Source: Gloeocapsopsis sp. IPPAS B-1203
GTDB lineage: Bacteria > Cyanobacteriota > Cyanobacteriia > Cyanobacteriales > Chroococcidiopsidaceae
Length of the DNA: 64,000 bases
NCBI RefSeq assembly: GCF_002749975.1
Contig: NZ_PEIG01000021.1
Span: 19,982 to 83,981 of the forward strand
Direction of reading: 5' to 3'
In this document: positions 27,297-35,799 of the stretch, piece after piece
How positions within the stretch are numbered: the first letter of the stretch is position 1
Layout of the letters: each line of letters begins with the position of its first letter
Notes under the pieces: model-generated
Seen by the model: only the letters and a program-made list of their open reading frames with translations
What the model was told of the DNA's origin: nothing
Database searches by the model: none
Made by a program: the position numbers and the translations under genes

Positions 27297-28001
27297 ATGC
27301 AAGCAAGTATTGAGCAAATTTCGCAAGTCAGTGTGTTGGCAGGTTTAGAAACTCCAGACAAGTATAAATTGCAACCTTATACGCAAGTCCGCCAATATTT
27401 GCAAGCAGAAATTGTCTTTCATGAAGGCGATCGCTTACCAGCCAAATTGTATGCTCTCATTGATGGTGAACTGCGAGTCACTAAAATTGCAACTACAGGT
27501 AAAGAAACCATTCTCCGGACACTTACTCTAGGAGAAATTTTTGCTGCACCAGCACTATTGGGCGATGGAATTGCACCTGCAACGGTTACAGCAGAAACTA
27601 ATTGTCAAATTCTCACTGTAGAACGCGATGCTTTACTCACAACGATTCAGCAGAATCCTGATGTTGCTTTAAAGATGCTGATGGTGTTTAATGCGCGCTT
27701 GCAGCAACTGCATGAAACTGTTCATGGCTTAGTTTCAGAACGTGCGATCGTGCGCCTAGCCCGATTGATTCATTATTCTGCGGTTGAATATGGCACGCAA
27801 ACTACCAAGGATGGCGAGTTTTTAAAGGTTAAGTTACCTTACTATCGCATTGCGCGGAGTATTGGAATTACCTATGAAGAATGCGTGAGATTAATTAAAA
27901 GTCTTAATTGCCTTGTTTACCATCGAGGCGGTAAGATTGCTGTTTTGGATATGGAAAAGTTGGAAGCGATCGCGCGTGGAGAGTTAGCAGTTATGGAATA
28001 A
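27297..28001 (+). CDS. Crp/Fnr-family regulator
   Basis: A 234-residue protein with an N-terminal cyclic-nucleotide-binding-like beta barrel (IVFHEGDRLPAKLYALIDGE, then LTLGEIFAAPALLGD). The long dimerisation helix (MLMVFNARLQQLHETVHGLV) is followed by a Crp-type winged helix (LPYYRIARSIGITYEECVRL). The usual cAMP-contact RxS motif in the phosphate-binding cassette is not evident, so it may sense something else or nothing. It stands alone; the ATG at 27297 is followed by QASIEQISQ. Confidence 0.88.
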   Translation: MQASIEQISQVSVLAGLETPDKYKLQPYTQVRQYLQAEIVFHEGDRLPAKLYALIDGELRVTKIATTGKETILRTLTLGEIFAAPALLGDGIAPATVTAETNCQILTVERDALLTTIQQNPDVALKMLMVFNARLQQLHETVHGLVSERAIVRLARLIHYSAVEYGTQTTKDGEFLKVKLPYYRIARSIGITYEECVRLIKSLNCLVYHRGGKIAVLDMEKLEAIARGELAVME

Positions 28002-28039
28002 ACAGTTTGCTTCTGCAACAAAAATTCATCAAAATTGAA

Positions 28040-28321
28040 TTACATATCTGGATGACGATCAAGACTGTGGTTCACATGATAGACGCTGTGCTTTTGCCTG
28101 TATGAGACCATCAGTTCTACGGCTTCTCTGACACTCTTTTCCAGCGCTGACAACCTTTGCTCAACGTTATCTAGCCTTTCATGGCAAGACATTATTCCTA
28201 AATAAGACCTAAGGGCACTAATCACGATTTCTGATTTAGACTGCCCTGTTTCTTTCATCCTAGTAAGAATCGCCTGTTCTAACTCAGGAGGAATCCTAAC
28301 ACCAAGGAAGGGATTTGCCAT
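28040..28321 (-). CDS. small ribbon-helix-helix-like protein
   Basis: A 93-residue protein. The N-terminus (FLGVRIPPELEQAILTRMKE, then TGQSKSEIVISALRSYLG) fits a CopG/Arc ribbon-helix-helix DNA-binding domain. The rest is a coiled-coil-like helix (RLDNVEQRLSALEKSVREAV). The resemblance to antitoxins is general, but no toxin gene is adjacent. It is convergent with the Crp-type gene with 38 bp between the stops. Confidence 0.75.
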   Translation of the reverse strand: MANPFLGVRIPPELEQAILTRMKETGQSKSEIVISALRSYLGIMSCHERLDNVEQRLSALEKSVREAVELMVSYRQKHSVYHVNHSLDRHPDM

Positions 28322-28570
28322 GTCAGTCTTCTGAGTATAAGCTTTGACTTTTGATAATAACAGTTCACTGCTGAGTCACCAACGTTGTAACAATGAATTA
28401 TAAAACCTTGAAGTACTTACTTACCTTTGTGTAACATTGTGATAACTCAAATGCTGAACAGCAATCTAGCTTACTCAAGCGCACTTCTGTATGAACATAG
28501 TCTTTCATCTGAGAAACATTTCTTTAAGAGAGCTTAGCTTTTTTAGTTTCACCGTTTCGTGAAAAGATTT

Positions 28571-28588
28571 GTTATCATTTGTTATCAG
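28571..28588 (+). promoter_or_regulatory. HLR1-like direct repeat upstream of rpaB
   Basis: GTTATCAT-TT-GTTATCAG: two 8-bp direct repeats separated by two bases, the same architecture as the HLR1 site bound by RpaB (two TTACA-type octamers). The sequence differs from the HLR1 consensus by one base per unit. It lies about 50 bp before the start codon. Autoregulation is an inference. Confidence 0.35.
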
Positions 28589-28640
28589 AACCGTAATAAC
28601 TCATCTCAAAACGCTTCAGGTTCAACGCGGAGCAATCTTA

Positions 28641-29441
28641 ATGGTGAGTTATTTACCCGTGAAAAAAAAGATTGCTAGCGAGTTGCTGAACACAAGCAAG
28701 GAGTACTCGATAGTGGCGAGCGATAAGAAAAAAATTTTGGTGGTAGACGATGAAGCTATGATCCGTCGCATTCTCACCACAAGGCTTTCTATGGTGGGGT
28801 ACAACGTTGTAGCAGCTGCGGATGGTAAAGAGGCTTTAGAGGTCTTCGCAACTGAAGATCCCGATCTCGTCGTCTTAGATGTGATGCTACCAAAGCTTGA
28901 TGGATATGGTGTTTGTCAAGAAATTCGTGAGACTTCTGACATTCCTATTATTATGTTAACTGCCTTGGGTGATGTTGCAGACCGGATCACGGGGCTGAAG
29001 CTAGGTGCAGATGACTACCTTGTGAAGCCTTTTTCTCCTAAAGAGTTGGAAGTCAGAATTGAAGCAATTTTACGACGAATTGATCGTCCTAGCTTTTCAG
29101 GCTCAGGAGTTATCTGTGCAGGTAGATTGCAAATTGATTTCAACAAGCGACAAGTCACGCTGAACGAAGAACGAATTCGGTTAACTAATTTAGAATTCAA
29201 TTTACTGAAACTATTAGTAACACGAGCTGGAGAAGTTATATCTCGCTCGGAAATCTTGCAGCAGATTTGGGGATATAGCCCGCGTCAGCAAGCTGATGTC
29301 CGAGTCGTTGATGTTCACATCTCGCGGCTACGAGTCAAGCTGAAAGAAGATCCTAAAAACCCAGAGTTTATTCACACTGACCGAGGTACAGGTTATTTTT
29401 TTCAGAAAGTGACTGAACTACCACAAGTTTTAGGTGCATAG
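28641..29441 (+). CDS. rpaB: OmpR-family response regulator RpaB (Ycf27)
   Basis: Regulator of phycobilisome coupling and of high-light genes in cyanobacteria. The receiver domain (ILVVDDEAMIRRILTTRLSM; acceptor Asp in LVVLDVMLPKLDGYGV; Lys in DDYLVKPFSPKELE) is followed by a winged-helix DNA-binding domain. Its end, RLRVKLKEDPKNPEFIHTDR then GTGYFFQ, is characteristic of RpaB. The start is taken at the ATG at 28641 (GGAGCA 10 bases upstream). This gives a 26-residue N-terminal tail before the receiver; a second possibility begins farther upstream at 28569. The cognate kinase gene (hik33/nblS) is not in the window. Confidence 0.93.
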   Translation: MVSYLPVKKKIASELLNTSKEYSIVASDKKKILVVDDEAMIRRILTTRLSMVGYNVVAAADGKEALEVFATEDPDLVVLDVMLPKLDGYGVCQEIRETSDIPIIMLTALGDVADRITGLKLGADDYLVKPFSPKELEVRIEAILRRIDRPSFSGSGVICAGRLQIDFNKRQVTLNEERIRLTNLEFNLLKLLVTRAGEVISRSEILQQIWGYSPRQQADVRVVDVHISRLRVKLKEDPKNPEFIHTDRGTGYFFQKVTELPQVLGA

Positions 29442-29490
29442 AGGGCAATTAATGTCAAGATAAAGTGGCGATCGCTTTGACACAAAAAAA

Positions 29491-29512
29491 TCTCCAAGCT
29501 CAAACTTGGAGA
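29491..29512 (-). terminator. intrinsic terminator of norB
   Basis: TCTCCAAG-CTCAAA-CTTGGAGA, a perfect 8-bp stem. On the minus strand it is followed by seven T's, so it ends the norB transcript. It may also stop rpaB read-through from the other side. Confidence 0.85.
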
Positions 29513-29534
29513 CTAAAAATTATTCAACAATCAA

Positions 29535-31838
29535 TTAACGTTTACTAGGCGTTAACTCTGCAACGCTAGTCTGTACTGGAAAGCGGAAGACTGCGAAAAT
29601 TGCTCTGACAGTAAACGCAAACATTGCGAGTGTACCAACCGCAAAAATAATATCCCCTGGAATTCGCAGCCACACTGTCCATCGCATCCAAGGGCTAGTA
29701 ATGACTTCTGCACTTCGCGCAAACCAAGTACCATGATTTACCGACTCAACAAGTTGATAAAATCCATTGGGAATTAAGCCAAAAACCAACATTACAACCA
29801 AACCACCGTTAATTGCCCAAAAAGCAAAACGCAGTAACTTTTCATTCCAAGCATCTTCGGGGACAAATTCGCGAAAAGCAAATAGCATGAGTGCCAAAGC
29901 AAGACAACCGTAAACCCCAAACAAAGCAGAATGGGCATGAATTGGCGTTGTATTTAAACCTTGGGAATAGTAAAGAATAATCGGGGGATTAATCAAAAAT
30001 CCAAACACACCCGCACCGACTAAATTCCAAAAACAAGTAGCAATAAAAAAGCGTAAAGGCCAACGATAAAATCCTTCAGCTTCTTGCGAAAGTTTTAGTG
30101 TTTTTAACACTTCAAAACCAATCAGTGATAATGGCACAACTTCTAACGCGGAGAATACTGCTCCCATTGCCGCAATAAACGATGGCGTACCGGAAAAGTA
30201 CAAGTGATGCAAAGTTCCAATTACGCCGCTACCAAGATATAAAATTGTCGTGAGATAAGTTGCTCTTAATGCCGAAGACCGCTTCAAAAAGCCTAATTCA
30301 CTACAAAGATAGGCGATAACAACTGTAGCAAATACTTCAAAAAATCCCTCGACCCAAAGGTGAATCACCCACCATCGCCAATATTCAGCAATACTTAACG
30401 GCGTATGGTTGGTATACATTAAACCAACCGAATAAAACAAAGGAATTGTAATCGCACTATAAAGGAAAAAGTGACTTAGACCTGTCGGGTTTTTCTCTTT
30501 TTGCAGAGCAGGTTTAAATGCACGATACATCAACCACAACCAAAAAGTCATACCACCAATTAGCAGCACTTGCCAAACTCTACCCAATTCGATGTATTCA
30601 TACCCCTGGTGTCCCCACAAAAAACTACTTTTTACATCCAAAACTCCTGTTACTGCTTGCCAAGTACCAATCATCGAACCACCGACAATGACAGCGAGTG
30701 CGATCAGAAGAATTGTGTTACCCAATGCTTGAAATTTAGGCTCAAACCCACCAAAACGCGGAGCAAAGTATAATCCTGCTGCAAGCCAACACGTTGCAAT
30801 CCAAAATATAGCTAATTGTAAGTGCCAAGTGCGAGATGCAGCATAAGGAAGAAATTGATTCAAAGGAATTCCATAAAAACCTTCTCCTTCTACAGCGTAG
30901 TGTGCAGTGAACATTCCCATCAGAATTTGCACCAAAAACAGCACCATAGCTACACCAAAATATAGCGAGGTGACTTTTTGGCTAGGAGTAGGAATTCGGA
31001 CTGCAGGGCGTGCTGGTACTGGCTGTACTTCGTCAGATTCTTCTTGCGCTAAATAGACTAATAAAAATACACCTATTCCGGCAATGAGAACGACAATTGA
31101 TACAATTGACCAAATTAGAAATTGTCCTGGTGGTTGATTACCAATTAAGTCGTCGTGCGGCCAATTCGCGGTATAAGAAAATGGTGCATTTGGTCGATTT
31201 GCTGCCGCAGCCCATGCTGTCCAAGCAAAGAAAGCCGTAACATTATGAATTTGCGTATCGTCCTTAAACCATCCATCAGGAATTGAGTGAATTGCAGAAC
31301 CGTGTGCTAAGAGTTTTTGGTAATCTTGAAAGACCTGTTTCAAACCTTGAGTTTGAGCATTTGTAAGAATCAAATCATGTGTTTGCGGATCGTATCGATT
31401 CGTTTTAAAGTGTTCGCTGACTTGTGCTTGTAAGCTAGCACGTTCTGCTACTGGTAAAGCTTCTAAATCAGCTTGCGAGAACTCAGGATTTTCATTGAAT
31501 AAAACTCCCGCAGTTGCTAAACCCCAACGATGAAGAACATCAGCTGTCCAATCGGGTGCTAAATAGCTGCCGTGTCCCCAAATACTACCTATATGTTGTC
31601 CGCCACGCGCTAGATAAATTTCTTGTCCGGCTTGAATTTCTGGTTGAGTGAGTAAAATTTCTTGCTGAGGAGAACGAATCGTTGCTGGTACGGGTGGAGC
31701 ATTCTTCCAAATAATCACCCCAGTTCCTAATAAAACTGAAAAAGCAATGATGCAGATTAAAACTAGCCATACAGGTAAGCTGAGTTGACGTGTTTTATGT
31801 AGCGTTTTGGATTGGGAATCTAACAGGGTTGATGACAT
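29535..31838 (-). CDS. norB: quinol-dependent nitric oxide reductase
   Basis: A 767-residue qNOR that reduces nitric oxide to nitrous oxide with electrons from quinol. The N-terminal helix (LPVWLVLICIIAFSVLLGTG) is followed by the large periplasmic NorC-like domain fused in qNOR (IGSIWGHGSYLAPDWTADVL). About twelve more membrane helices carry conserved His residues (SRTWHLQLAIFW, WVIHLWVEGFFE, GTLHHLYFSG, HAHSALFGVYG). Length matches qNORs. In this cluster the role is most likely detoxification rather than denitrification. It ends at a strong terminator. Confidence 0.96.
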   Translation of the reverse strand: MSSTLLDSQSKTLHKTRQLSLPVWLVLICIIAFSVLLGTGVIIWKNAPPVPATIRSPQQEILLTQPEIQAGQEIYLARGGQHIGSIWGHGSYLAPDWTADVLHRWGLATAGVLFNENPEFSQADLEALPVAERASLQAQVSEHFKTNRYDPQTHDLILTNAQTQGLKQVFQDYQKLLAHGSAIHSIPDGWFKDDTQIHNVTAFFAWTAWAAAANRPNAPFSYTANWPHDDLIGNQPPGQFLIWSIVSIVVLIAGIGVFLLVYLAQEESDEVQPVPARPAVRIPTPSQKVTSLYFGVAMVLFLVQILMGMFTAHYAVEGEGFYGIPLNQFLPYAASRTWHLQLAIFWIATCWLAAGLYFAPRFGGFEPKFQALGNTILLIALAVIVGGSMIGTWQAVTGVLDVKSSFLWGHQGYEYIELGRVWQVLLIGGMTFWLWLMYRAFKPALQKEKNPTGLSHFFLYSAITIPLFYSVGLMYTNHTPLSIAEYWRWWVIHLWVEGFFEVFATVVIAYLCSELGFLKRSSALRATYLTTILYLGSGVIGTLHHLYFSGTPSFIAAMGAVFSALEVVPLSLIGFEVLKTLKLSQEAEGFYRWPLRFFIATCFWNLVGAGVFGFLINPPIILYYSQGLNTTPIHAHSALFGVYGCLALALMLFAFREFVPEDAWNEKLLRFAFWAINGGLVVMLVFGLIPNGFYQLVESVNHGTWFARSAEVITSPWMRWTVWLRIPGDIIFAVGTLAMFAFTVRAIFAVFRFPVQTSVAELTPSKR

Positions 31839-32045
31839 AGTAAAACCTCAAATTCGGACAGTAGAGAATGAGGATTCGTCAAGAGAAAATCTTGCAATGC
31901 TTTTGAATGGAGGCATTTAAGGTAATACTTACATCCGAATACGCAATTGAGTTTCTCATGGCGTTTTCAAGCAGATAGAATGGTAAAATTTTTAACCGAT
32001 GATATTTCACAATCTCATGTAGCAATTAGAAAAGTGCTGTTGCAG

Positions 32046-32375
32046 CTACCAACTAATAACAGCGCATACAACCGTAGCTGTAGATTTTTTTTGTGCGTTG
32101 TGCAACCATTCTTCAAATTCTGTTAATAAACTTTCTGGTAAATTTCTTACCATTGCTACAATTGCTCCTACGAGGTCATTTTCAGAAAGTTGTGTAGGCA
32201 ACTTGGCTTTGAGTTCATTCGAGCGAATGTAATTGAGAAAACCACGAATTAAGACTGGTACATCACCTGTAGGAGTGGTGTAAATTAAAGCTTCATTATC
32301 AGCTAAAGAGGTTTGACGGAACTCCTGCAAGTTACCCCAGCCTAAATAACGACACTCAATGTTGCTAGCACTCAT
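32046..32375 (-). CDS. unrecognised 109-residue protein in the NO cluster
   Basis: Begins MSASNIECRYLGWGNLQ at the ATG at 32375, eight bases after the flavoprotein stop; an upstream frame extension to 32393 overlaps that gene and is less likely. Soluble, no signal peptide. It has an N-terminal Cys, a Trp-rich patch, a helical region (LSENDLVGAIVAMVRNLPES) and a C-terminal hydrophobic tail. I do not know the family. It is probably co-transcribed with the flavoprotein and lies 206 bp before norB. Confidence 0.75.
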   Translation of the reverse strand: MSASNIECRYLGWGNLQEFRQTSLADNEALIYTTPTGDVPVLIRGFLNYIRSNELKAKLPTQLSENDLVGAIVAMVRNLPESLLTEFEEWLHNAQKKSTATVVCAVISW

Positions 32376-32383
32376 TGCTCTCC

Positions 32384-33334
32384 TTAACCCCAATCAGGTT
32401 TAACGTTCTTGCGCTGCTTGAGATAGCGATCAATATCCATCGCGGCGATGCAACCATCTCCAGCGGCTACGACTGCTTGCTTAAACGGTGTGTTACGGAT
32501 ATCTCCGATCGCCCAAACTCCTGGGATGCTCGTTTGCATCATTTCACTAACTTCAACGCCGCCATCTGGTTTAAGTTCAATCTGATCGCCAACAAAATCA
32601 ACGATGGGTTTGGCTCCTTGCAAGTAAACAAAGACGCCCTCGGCGGGAATATGTTGAGTTTTTTTATCACTCATCAAGTACAAATTAACGCCTGTAACGC
32701 CGTTGTCGTCGCCTTCAATCGCAGATAAGCGGGCTTTTTTCCAAAGTTTAACTTGAGGATGCAATAGTAGTTCTTGCGCGTATTCGTTGCTTCTGGCAGG
32801 ATCTTTAGCAGTTACCCAATGCACAGTTGCCGCAAATTTTGTCAACACTTGCGCTTCGGCGATCGCCTCATGGCTCATTCCCACAACAACCACGTCGCGG
32901 TTACGATAAAAAGCAGCATCACACGTTGCACAGTAGCTTACACCTCGACCCAAAAACTCGGTTTCACCAGGTATAGAAGGCATACGCCCCATTGCTCCCG
33001 TTGCGAGTACCAGCGATTTTCCGATAAAAGTGCCTTCGGGCGTGTAAACTTTTTTCTGAGGATCTTCAGCATCGATGCCAAAAACTTGAGCCTGTTTATA
33101 GTCAGTTCCAAATTCAATCGCCTGCTGACGCATCACGTCGAGTAATTCACTTCCTGTGACTTCACCACGCACCCCTGGATAGTTAGCAATTTTGTGCGTA
33201 ATCGCCAGCGCTCCCGCCGAAGGGTTTTTATCCAAAATCACTGTTTTTAACTGATAACGGGAAGTGTAGAGCGCGCAAGTACAACCAGCAGGACCGCCAC
33301 CAACAATTACTACGTCATAATCAAAGTTATCCAT
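32384..33334 (-). CDS. thioredoxin-reductase-like flavoprotein without the NADPH motif
   Basis: A 316-residue two-domain flavoprotein. FAD-binding GGGPAGCTCALYTS is at the N-terminus and WAIGDIRNTPFKQAVVAAGD near the C-terminus. The redox-active CATC lies in SYCATCDAAFYRNRD. In true thioredoxin reductases the second dinucleotide site reads GGGDTAVEEA and then HRRDxxRA. Here the same places read GMSHEAIAEAQVLTKF and WVTAKDPARS, so NADPH binding is doubtful. This matches the cyanobacterial class called DDOR (diflavin-linked disulfide oxidoreductase), by analogy only. It shares a unit with the unknown gene upstream and the small gene downstream. Confidence 0.85.
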   Translation of the reverse strand: MDNFDYDVVIVGGGPAGCTCALYTSRYQLKTVILDKNPSAGALAITHKIANYPGVRGEVTGSELLDVMRQQAIEFGTDYKQAQVFGIDAEDPQKKVYTPEGTFIGKSLVLATGAMGRMPSIPGETEFLGRGVSYCATCDAAFYRNRDVVVVGMSHEAIAEAQVLTKFAATVHWVTAKDPARSNEYAQELLLHPQVKLWKKARLSAIEGDDNGVTGVNLYLMSDKKTQHIPAEGVFVYLQGAKPIVDFVGDQIELKPDGGVEVSEMMQTSIPGVWAIGDIRNTPFKQAVVAAGDGCIAAMDIDRYLKQRKNVKPDWG

Positions 33335-33355
33335 CGCATCGAATACCTCTGATAA

Positions 33356-33814
33356 TCAAGCGAAAACGAGTTTCGGTTCTGGCGCGTGTCCGAGATAAAT
33401 ATGTGCAGCAGATTTGAGAACAATCTCAGAGTAAAGAATCTTTTGAATTTCTAAGCTGGGAGAACGCTTCGCGATCGCTCGGTATGCTGTAATTTCACCC
33501 TCAAGACTAAAATCAGAATGCGTTTGGTAATGATCGTAGTCATGAATCGCTAGAAATGCAAATCCGTAGAAGGGATTAGGGTAGAAATCTGCACCGTAGG
33601 TTTCCATTGATACCCATAAATGTCCTTTTTCAATGTCTGCGTACAGTTCTTCTACCGTGTCATACCGCATATACTCTGAGGCTTGAACCGCAAAAGGAAG
33701 TGCCCTGAATTGGCTCATAATGAAATCAATCAGCTCATTTGTAGTTTCTTCAGAAATTTCAGCAGGAGAACTTTCTAGATAAATTTTGGCAAGTTTCTCG
33801 GTTTTAGGTGCCAT
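33356..33814 (-). CDS. unrecognised His/Asp-rich protein in the NO cluster
   Basis: A 152-residue soluble protein beginning MAPKTEKLAK. The start is decided by AGGAGGTGA 6-8 bases before the ATG at 33814. The middle has a dense cluster FLAIHDYDHYQTHSD, and the C-terminal helices have EGEITAYRAI, SEIVLKSAAH and YLGHAPEP. The spaced Glu and His residues could form a metal site (ferritin-like or HD-like), but I cannot assign a family. It is first in a unit with the flavoprotein gene 21 bp downstream, and a perfect palindrome sits about 90 bp upstream. Confidence 0.8.
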   Translation of the reverse strand: MAPKTEKLAKIYLESSPAEISEETTNELIDFIMSQFRALPFAVQASEYMRYDTVEELYADIEKGHLWVSMETYGADFYPNPFYGFAFLAIHDYDHYQTHSDFSLEGEITAYRAIAKRSPSLEIQKILYSEIVLKSAAHIYLGHAPEPKLVFA

Positions 33815-33903
33815 AAAAGTCACCTCCTACGTCAGGTGTTGAGATTGCAGTTTTGAATTGCATCTGTACTATCTCTAGCCTGACAAAAATTCTTAACTAC
33901 TTT

Positions 33904-33919
33904 TATGAGCTAGCTCATA
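33904..33919. promoter_or_regulatory. perfect 16-bp palindrome TATGAGCTAGCTCATA
   Basis: Lies upstream of the His/Asp-rich gene, about where an activator or repressor site would be. The 12-bp core TGAGCTAGCTCA is repeated exactly at 35742-35753 upstream of the methyltransferase gene. It is a candidate site for the regulator of this cluster. Confidence 0.65.
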
Positions 33920-33940
33920 GATGCTTTAGAACCACTGTTG

Positions 33941-34303
33941 TCACTTGTACAAGACAGCCTGTTTTAAATTTGCGATGCGATCGCGAATTTTATTAATTTC
34001 TGCTGGTGGTACATGATGCACCTCTAATGCTTCACTTAGGTGTTTAACAATCGCATCAAAGTGTTTTGGTTGTAAATTTAAACCTGCATGTGCTTTTTCC
34101 ATCGAGCGTCCTGTGTAAGGAGTAGGACTACCAAGCGCAAATGAGATGAAAGCAGTCTGGTGACGACGCTGTTTTTCCATATCTGTATGTGCAAAAAAAG
34201 AATTAACAGTATCGTCTGCCAAAACACGGGTGTAAAAATCATCTACGACCTGTTTAATAGCCTGCTCTCCACCGAGTTTCTCGTATAATGTTGCTGATTG
34301 CAT
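33941..34303 (-). CDS. glbN: group 1 truncated haemoglobin
   Basis: A 120-residue 2/2 haemoglobin. LYEKLGGEQAIKQVVDDFY is the family start; the Phe-Tyr B-helix pair and FFAHTDMEKQRRHQTAFISF follow. The proximal His is in KAHAGLNLQPKHFDAIVKHL. In cyanobacteria GlbN scavenges nitric oxide and reactive nitrogen species, converting NO to nitrate. Its place among norB and redox genes supports that role here. Confidence 0.95.
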   Translation of the reverse strand: MQSATLYEKLGGEQAIKQVVDDFYTRVLADDTVNSFFAHTDMEKQRRHQTAFISFALGSPTPYTGRSMEKAHAGLNLQPKHFDAIVKHLSEALEVHHVPPAEINKIRDRIANLKQAVLYK

Positions 34304-34451
34304 ATTTGTGCCTCAAGTCATTAATAATTGGCTGAAAAATGTAACTTAATAGCTGGTAACTGGTCATTGGTAGCAATTAGCCCTCTTCGCTTAGCTGTTG
34401 GCGTTTATGTGGCTAAATAATAGTTGCCAAGCTGCCAAAAGCTTTTCAAGT

Positions 34452-34490
34452 TCCCCATTACCCATTACCTATTACCAATTCCCCTAATTG
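34452..34490. repeat. heptad-like short tandem repeat (CCATTAC/CCAATT)
   Basis: Degenerate copies of CCATTAC, CTATTAC and CAATTCC, overlapping the end of the cupin gene (which stops at 34484). Of the STRR type. Confidence 0.6.
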
Positions 34491-34831
34491 CCCTGTGCGA
34501 TCTTTTCAGAAAGTGTGAGGAGAAATGCTAAATTTTCTGTTGCTTTCAGTGCATGAGGTGCATGAGCAGGCATGAACACAAAAACACCTGGCTGTAAAGC
34601 AATTTCTTGCCCTTCAAGGTTTAATATTCCTTCACCTTCAATTACATTGATTGTGGCGTTGTAAGTAGAAGTGTGTTCAGATATTTCTGTATTAGCTGCC
34701 AGACAAAATAGTGTGTGTTGACAAGCGTTGTCTTTAATTAATACTTTGCTGAGAACTCCAGCACTAGGATATTCAATTTGTTCTCGCAGTTGAATTTTCG
34801 CAGACACATTAGTATTGATGGTAGAAGTCAT
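34484..34831 (-). CDS. small cupin-domain protein
   Basis: A 115-residue single cupin barrel. Motif 1 region LFCLAANTEISEHTSTYNAT and motif 2 region LQPGVFVFMPAHAPHALKAT carry the His and Glu typical of metal-binding cupins, though motif 1 has one His (EHTS). Such proteins in NO or anaerobic clusters may sense or bind a metal or a small molecule. It follows the methyltransferase with a 38-bp gap and probably shares its transcript. The last codons lie in a short tandem repeat. Confidence 0.85.
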   Translation of the reverse strand: MTSTINTNVSAKIQLREQIEYPSAGVLSKVLIKDNACQHTLFCLAANTEISEHTSTYNATINVIEGEGILNLEGQEIALQPGVFVFMPAHAPHALKATENLAFLLTLSEKIAQGN

Positions 34832-34869
34832 ATTTTCTACTTAAACTGAGTTGGTGGATTATTTAGGAA

Positions 34870-35685
34870 TTACTGAGCAGTAGCACAGATGAGGATATAA
34901 CCTAATTCGTCATGATATTTGTTAAAAACACGCCGCATTTCTAGAACTCGTTTACGGATTGGTTCGCGAGTTAGAATATTGCCTACAATTCGCAGCGTAT
35001 TAATAATACCTTCATCCTGAAACATTTGTCTGAAATTTAAGAGACTCATTGCTCCAGTTTGAACTTTTTCAACGTGTAATCCTGCACTTTCATAGGTATT
35101 AATCCAGTTAGCTTCAGAAAGTGGTGTTGCATTAACGCGAATAACTTGTGCAAGTTCAGCGCGAATTTGTTCTTCGTTGTCACGCGCTAATAATTCATGC
35201 GAGAGAAACTTACCGCCAGGTTTGAGGCGATCGCGCACTCCTTGCAAAATTTTAGCCTTCCCCGGTGGAGATTGCATTGTCAGGATGGCTTCGGCTAAAA
35301 CATAATCAAACTGTCCTGGTATCGCGTCAAGATGGAAAATGTCACCCTCGATGATTTCGATTTGATTTTCTAAATTTGCCGCACGAATATTGTCACGCGC
35401 CTGACGGACACTCTCAGGTTTTTTCTCGACACCAACAACTTTGACACCGTAGCGTTGTGCAAGCGCGATCGCGCTATAGCCAAAACTCGCAGCAAGTTCC
35501 AAAACTGTCTCGCCTGGTTGAAAATTAGCCGACTGAAGTAGTTGTTCTGTCGCTATTCTCCCACCTGGACGCAGATATTTTTTACCTGCGGCGGCAAGCA
35601 CTTCGTGTCCTGGCGCGGTTTGCATGAGGGTAGCTTTGGTGAGGATGTTGGGCGGAGGTTGCCTCCGCCCTTTATCGTCCGTCAT
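34870..35685 (-). CDS. SAM-dependent methyltransferase
   Basis: A 271-residue class I methyltransferase. The SAM-binding motif I is VLELAASFGYSAIALAQRYG; motif post-I is VVGVEKKPESVRQARDNI; LPGG-type loop RLKPGGKFLSHEL follows. The usual E/D-x-G-x-G is replaced by ELAASFG, which is somewhat unusual. The substrate is unknown. The start at 35685 is preferred because GAGAGGG precedes it. It heads a unit with the cupin gene, with the palindrome TGAGCTAGCTCA about 57 bp upstream of the start. Confidence 0.85.
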   Translation of the reverse strand: MTDDKGRRQPPPNILTKATLMQTAPGHEVLAAAGKKYLRPGGRIATEQLLQSANFQPGETVLELAASFGYSAIALAQRYGVKVVGVEKKPESVRQARDNIRAANLENQIEIIEGDIFHLDAIPGQFDYVLAEAILTMQSPPGKAKILQGVRDRLKPGGKFLSHELLARDNEEQIRAELAQVIRVNATPLSEANWINTYESAGLHVEKVQTGAMSLLNFRQMFQDEGIINTLRIVGNILTREPIRKRVLEMRRVFNKYHDELGYILICATAQ

Positions 35686-35741
35686 TTCGACCCTCTCAAC
35701 TCAACTATCTTCAATGTGCCAGGAATTTATGGTTTCGTCTT

Positions 35742-35753
35742 TGAGCTAGCTCA
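35742..35753. promoter_or_regulatory. second copy of the palindrome TGAGCTAGCTCA
   Basis: Perfect 12-bp dyad upstream of the methyltransferase-cupin unit. Identical core to 33904-33919. Confidence 0.65.
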
Positions 35754-35799
35754 TACTACTGAGTGGTAATCGGTAATTGGTCATTAGTGGAAGGTATAT

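Noticed and set aside
31948..31958. TGAGTTTCTCA upstream of norB as a third copy of the cluster palindrome
   Set aside because: Its spacer is three bases instead of four and the centre differs, so it is not the same dyad.
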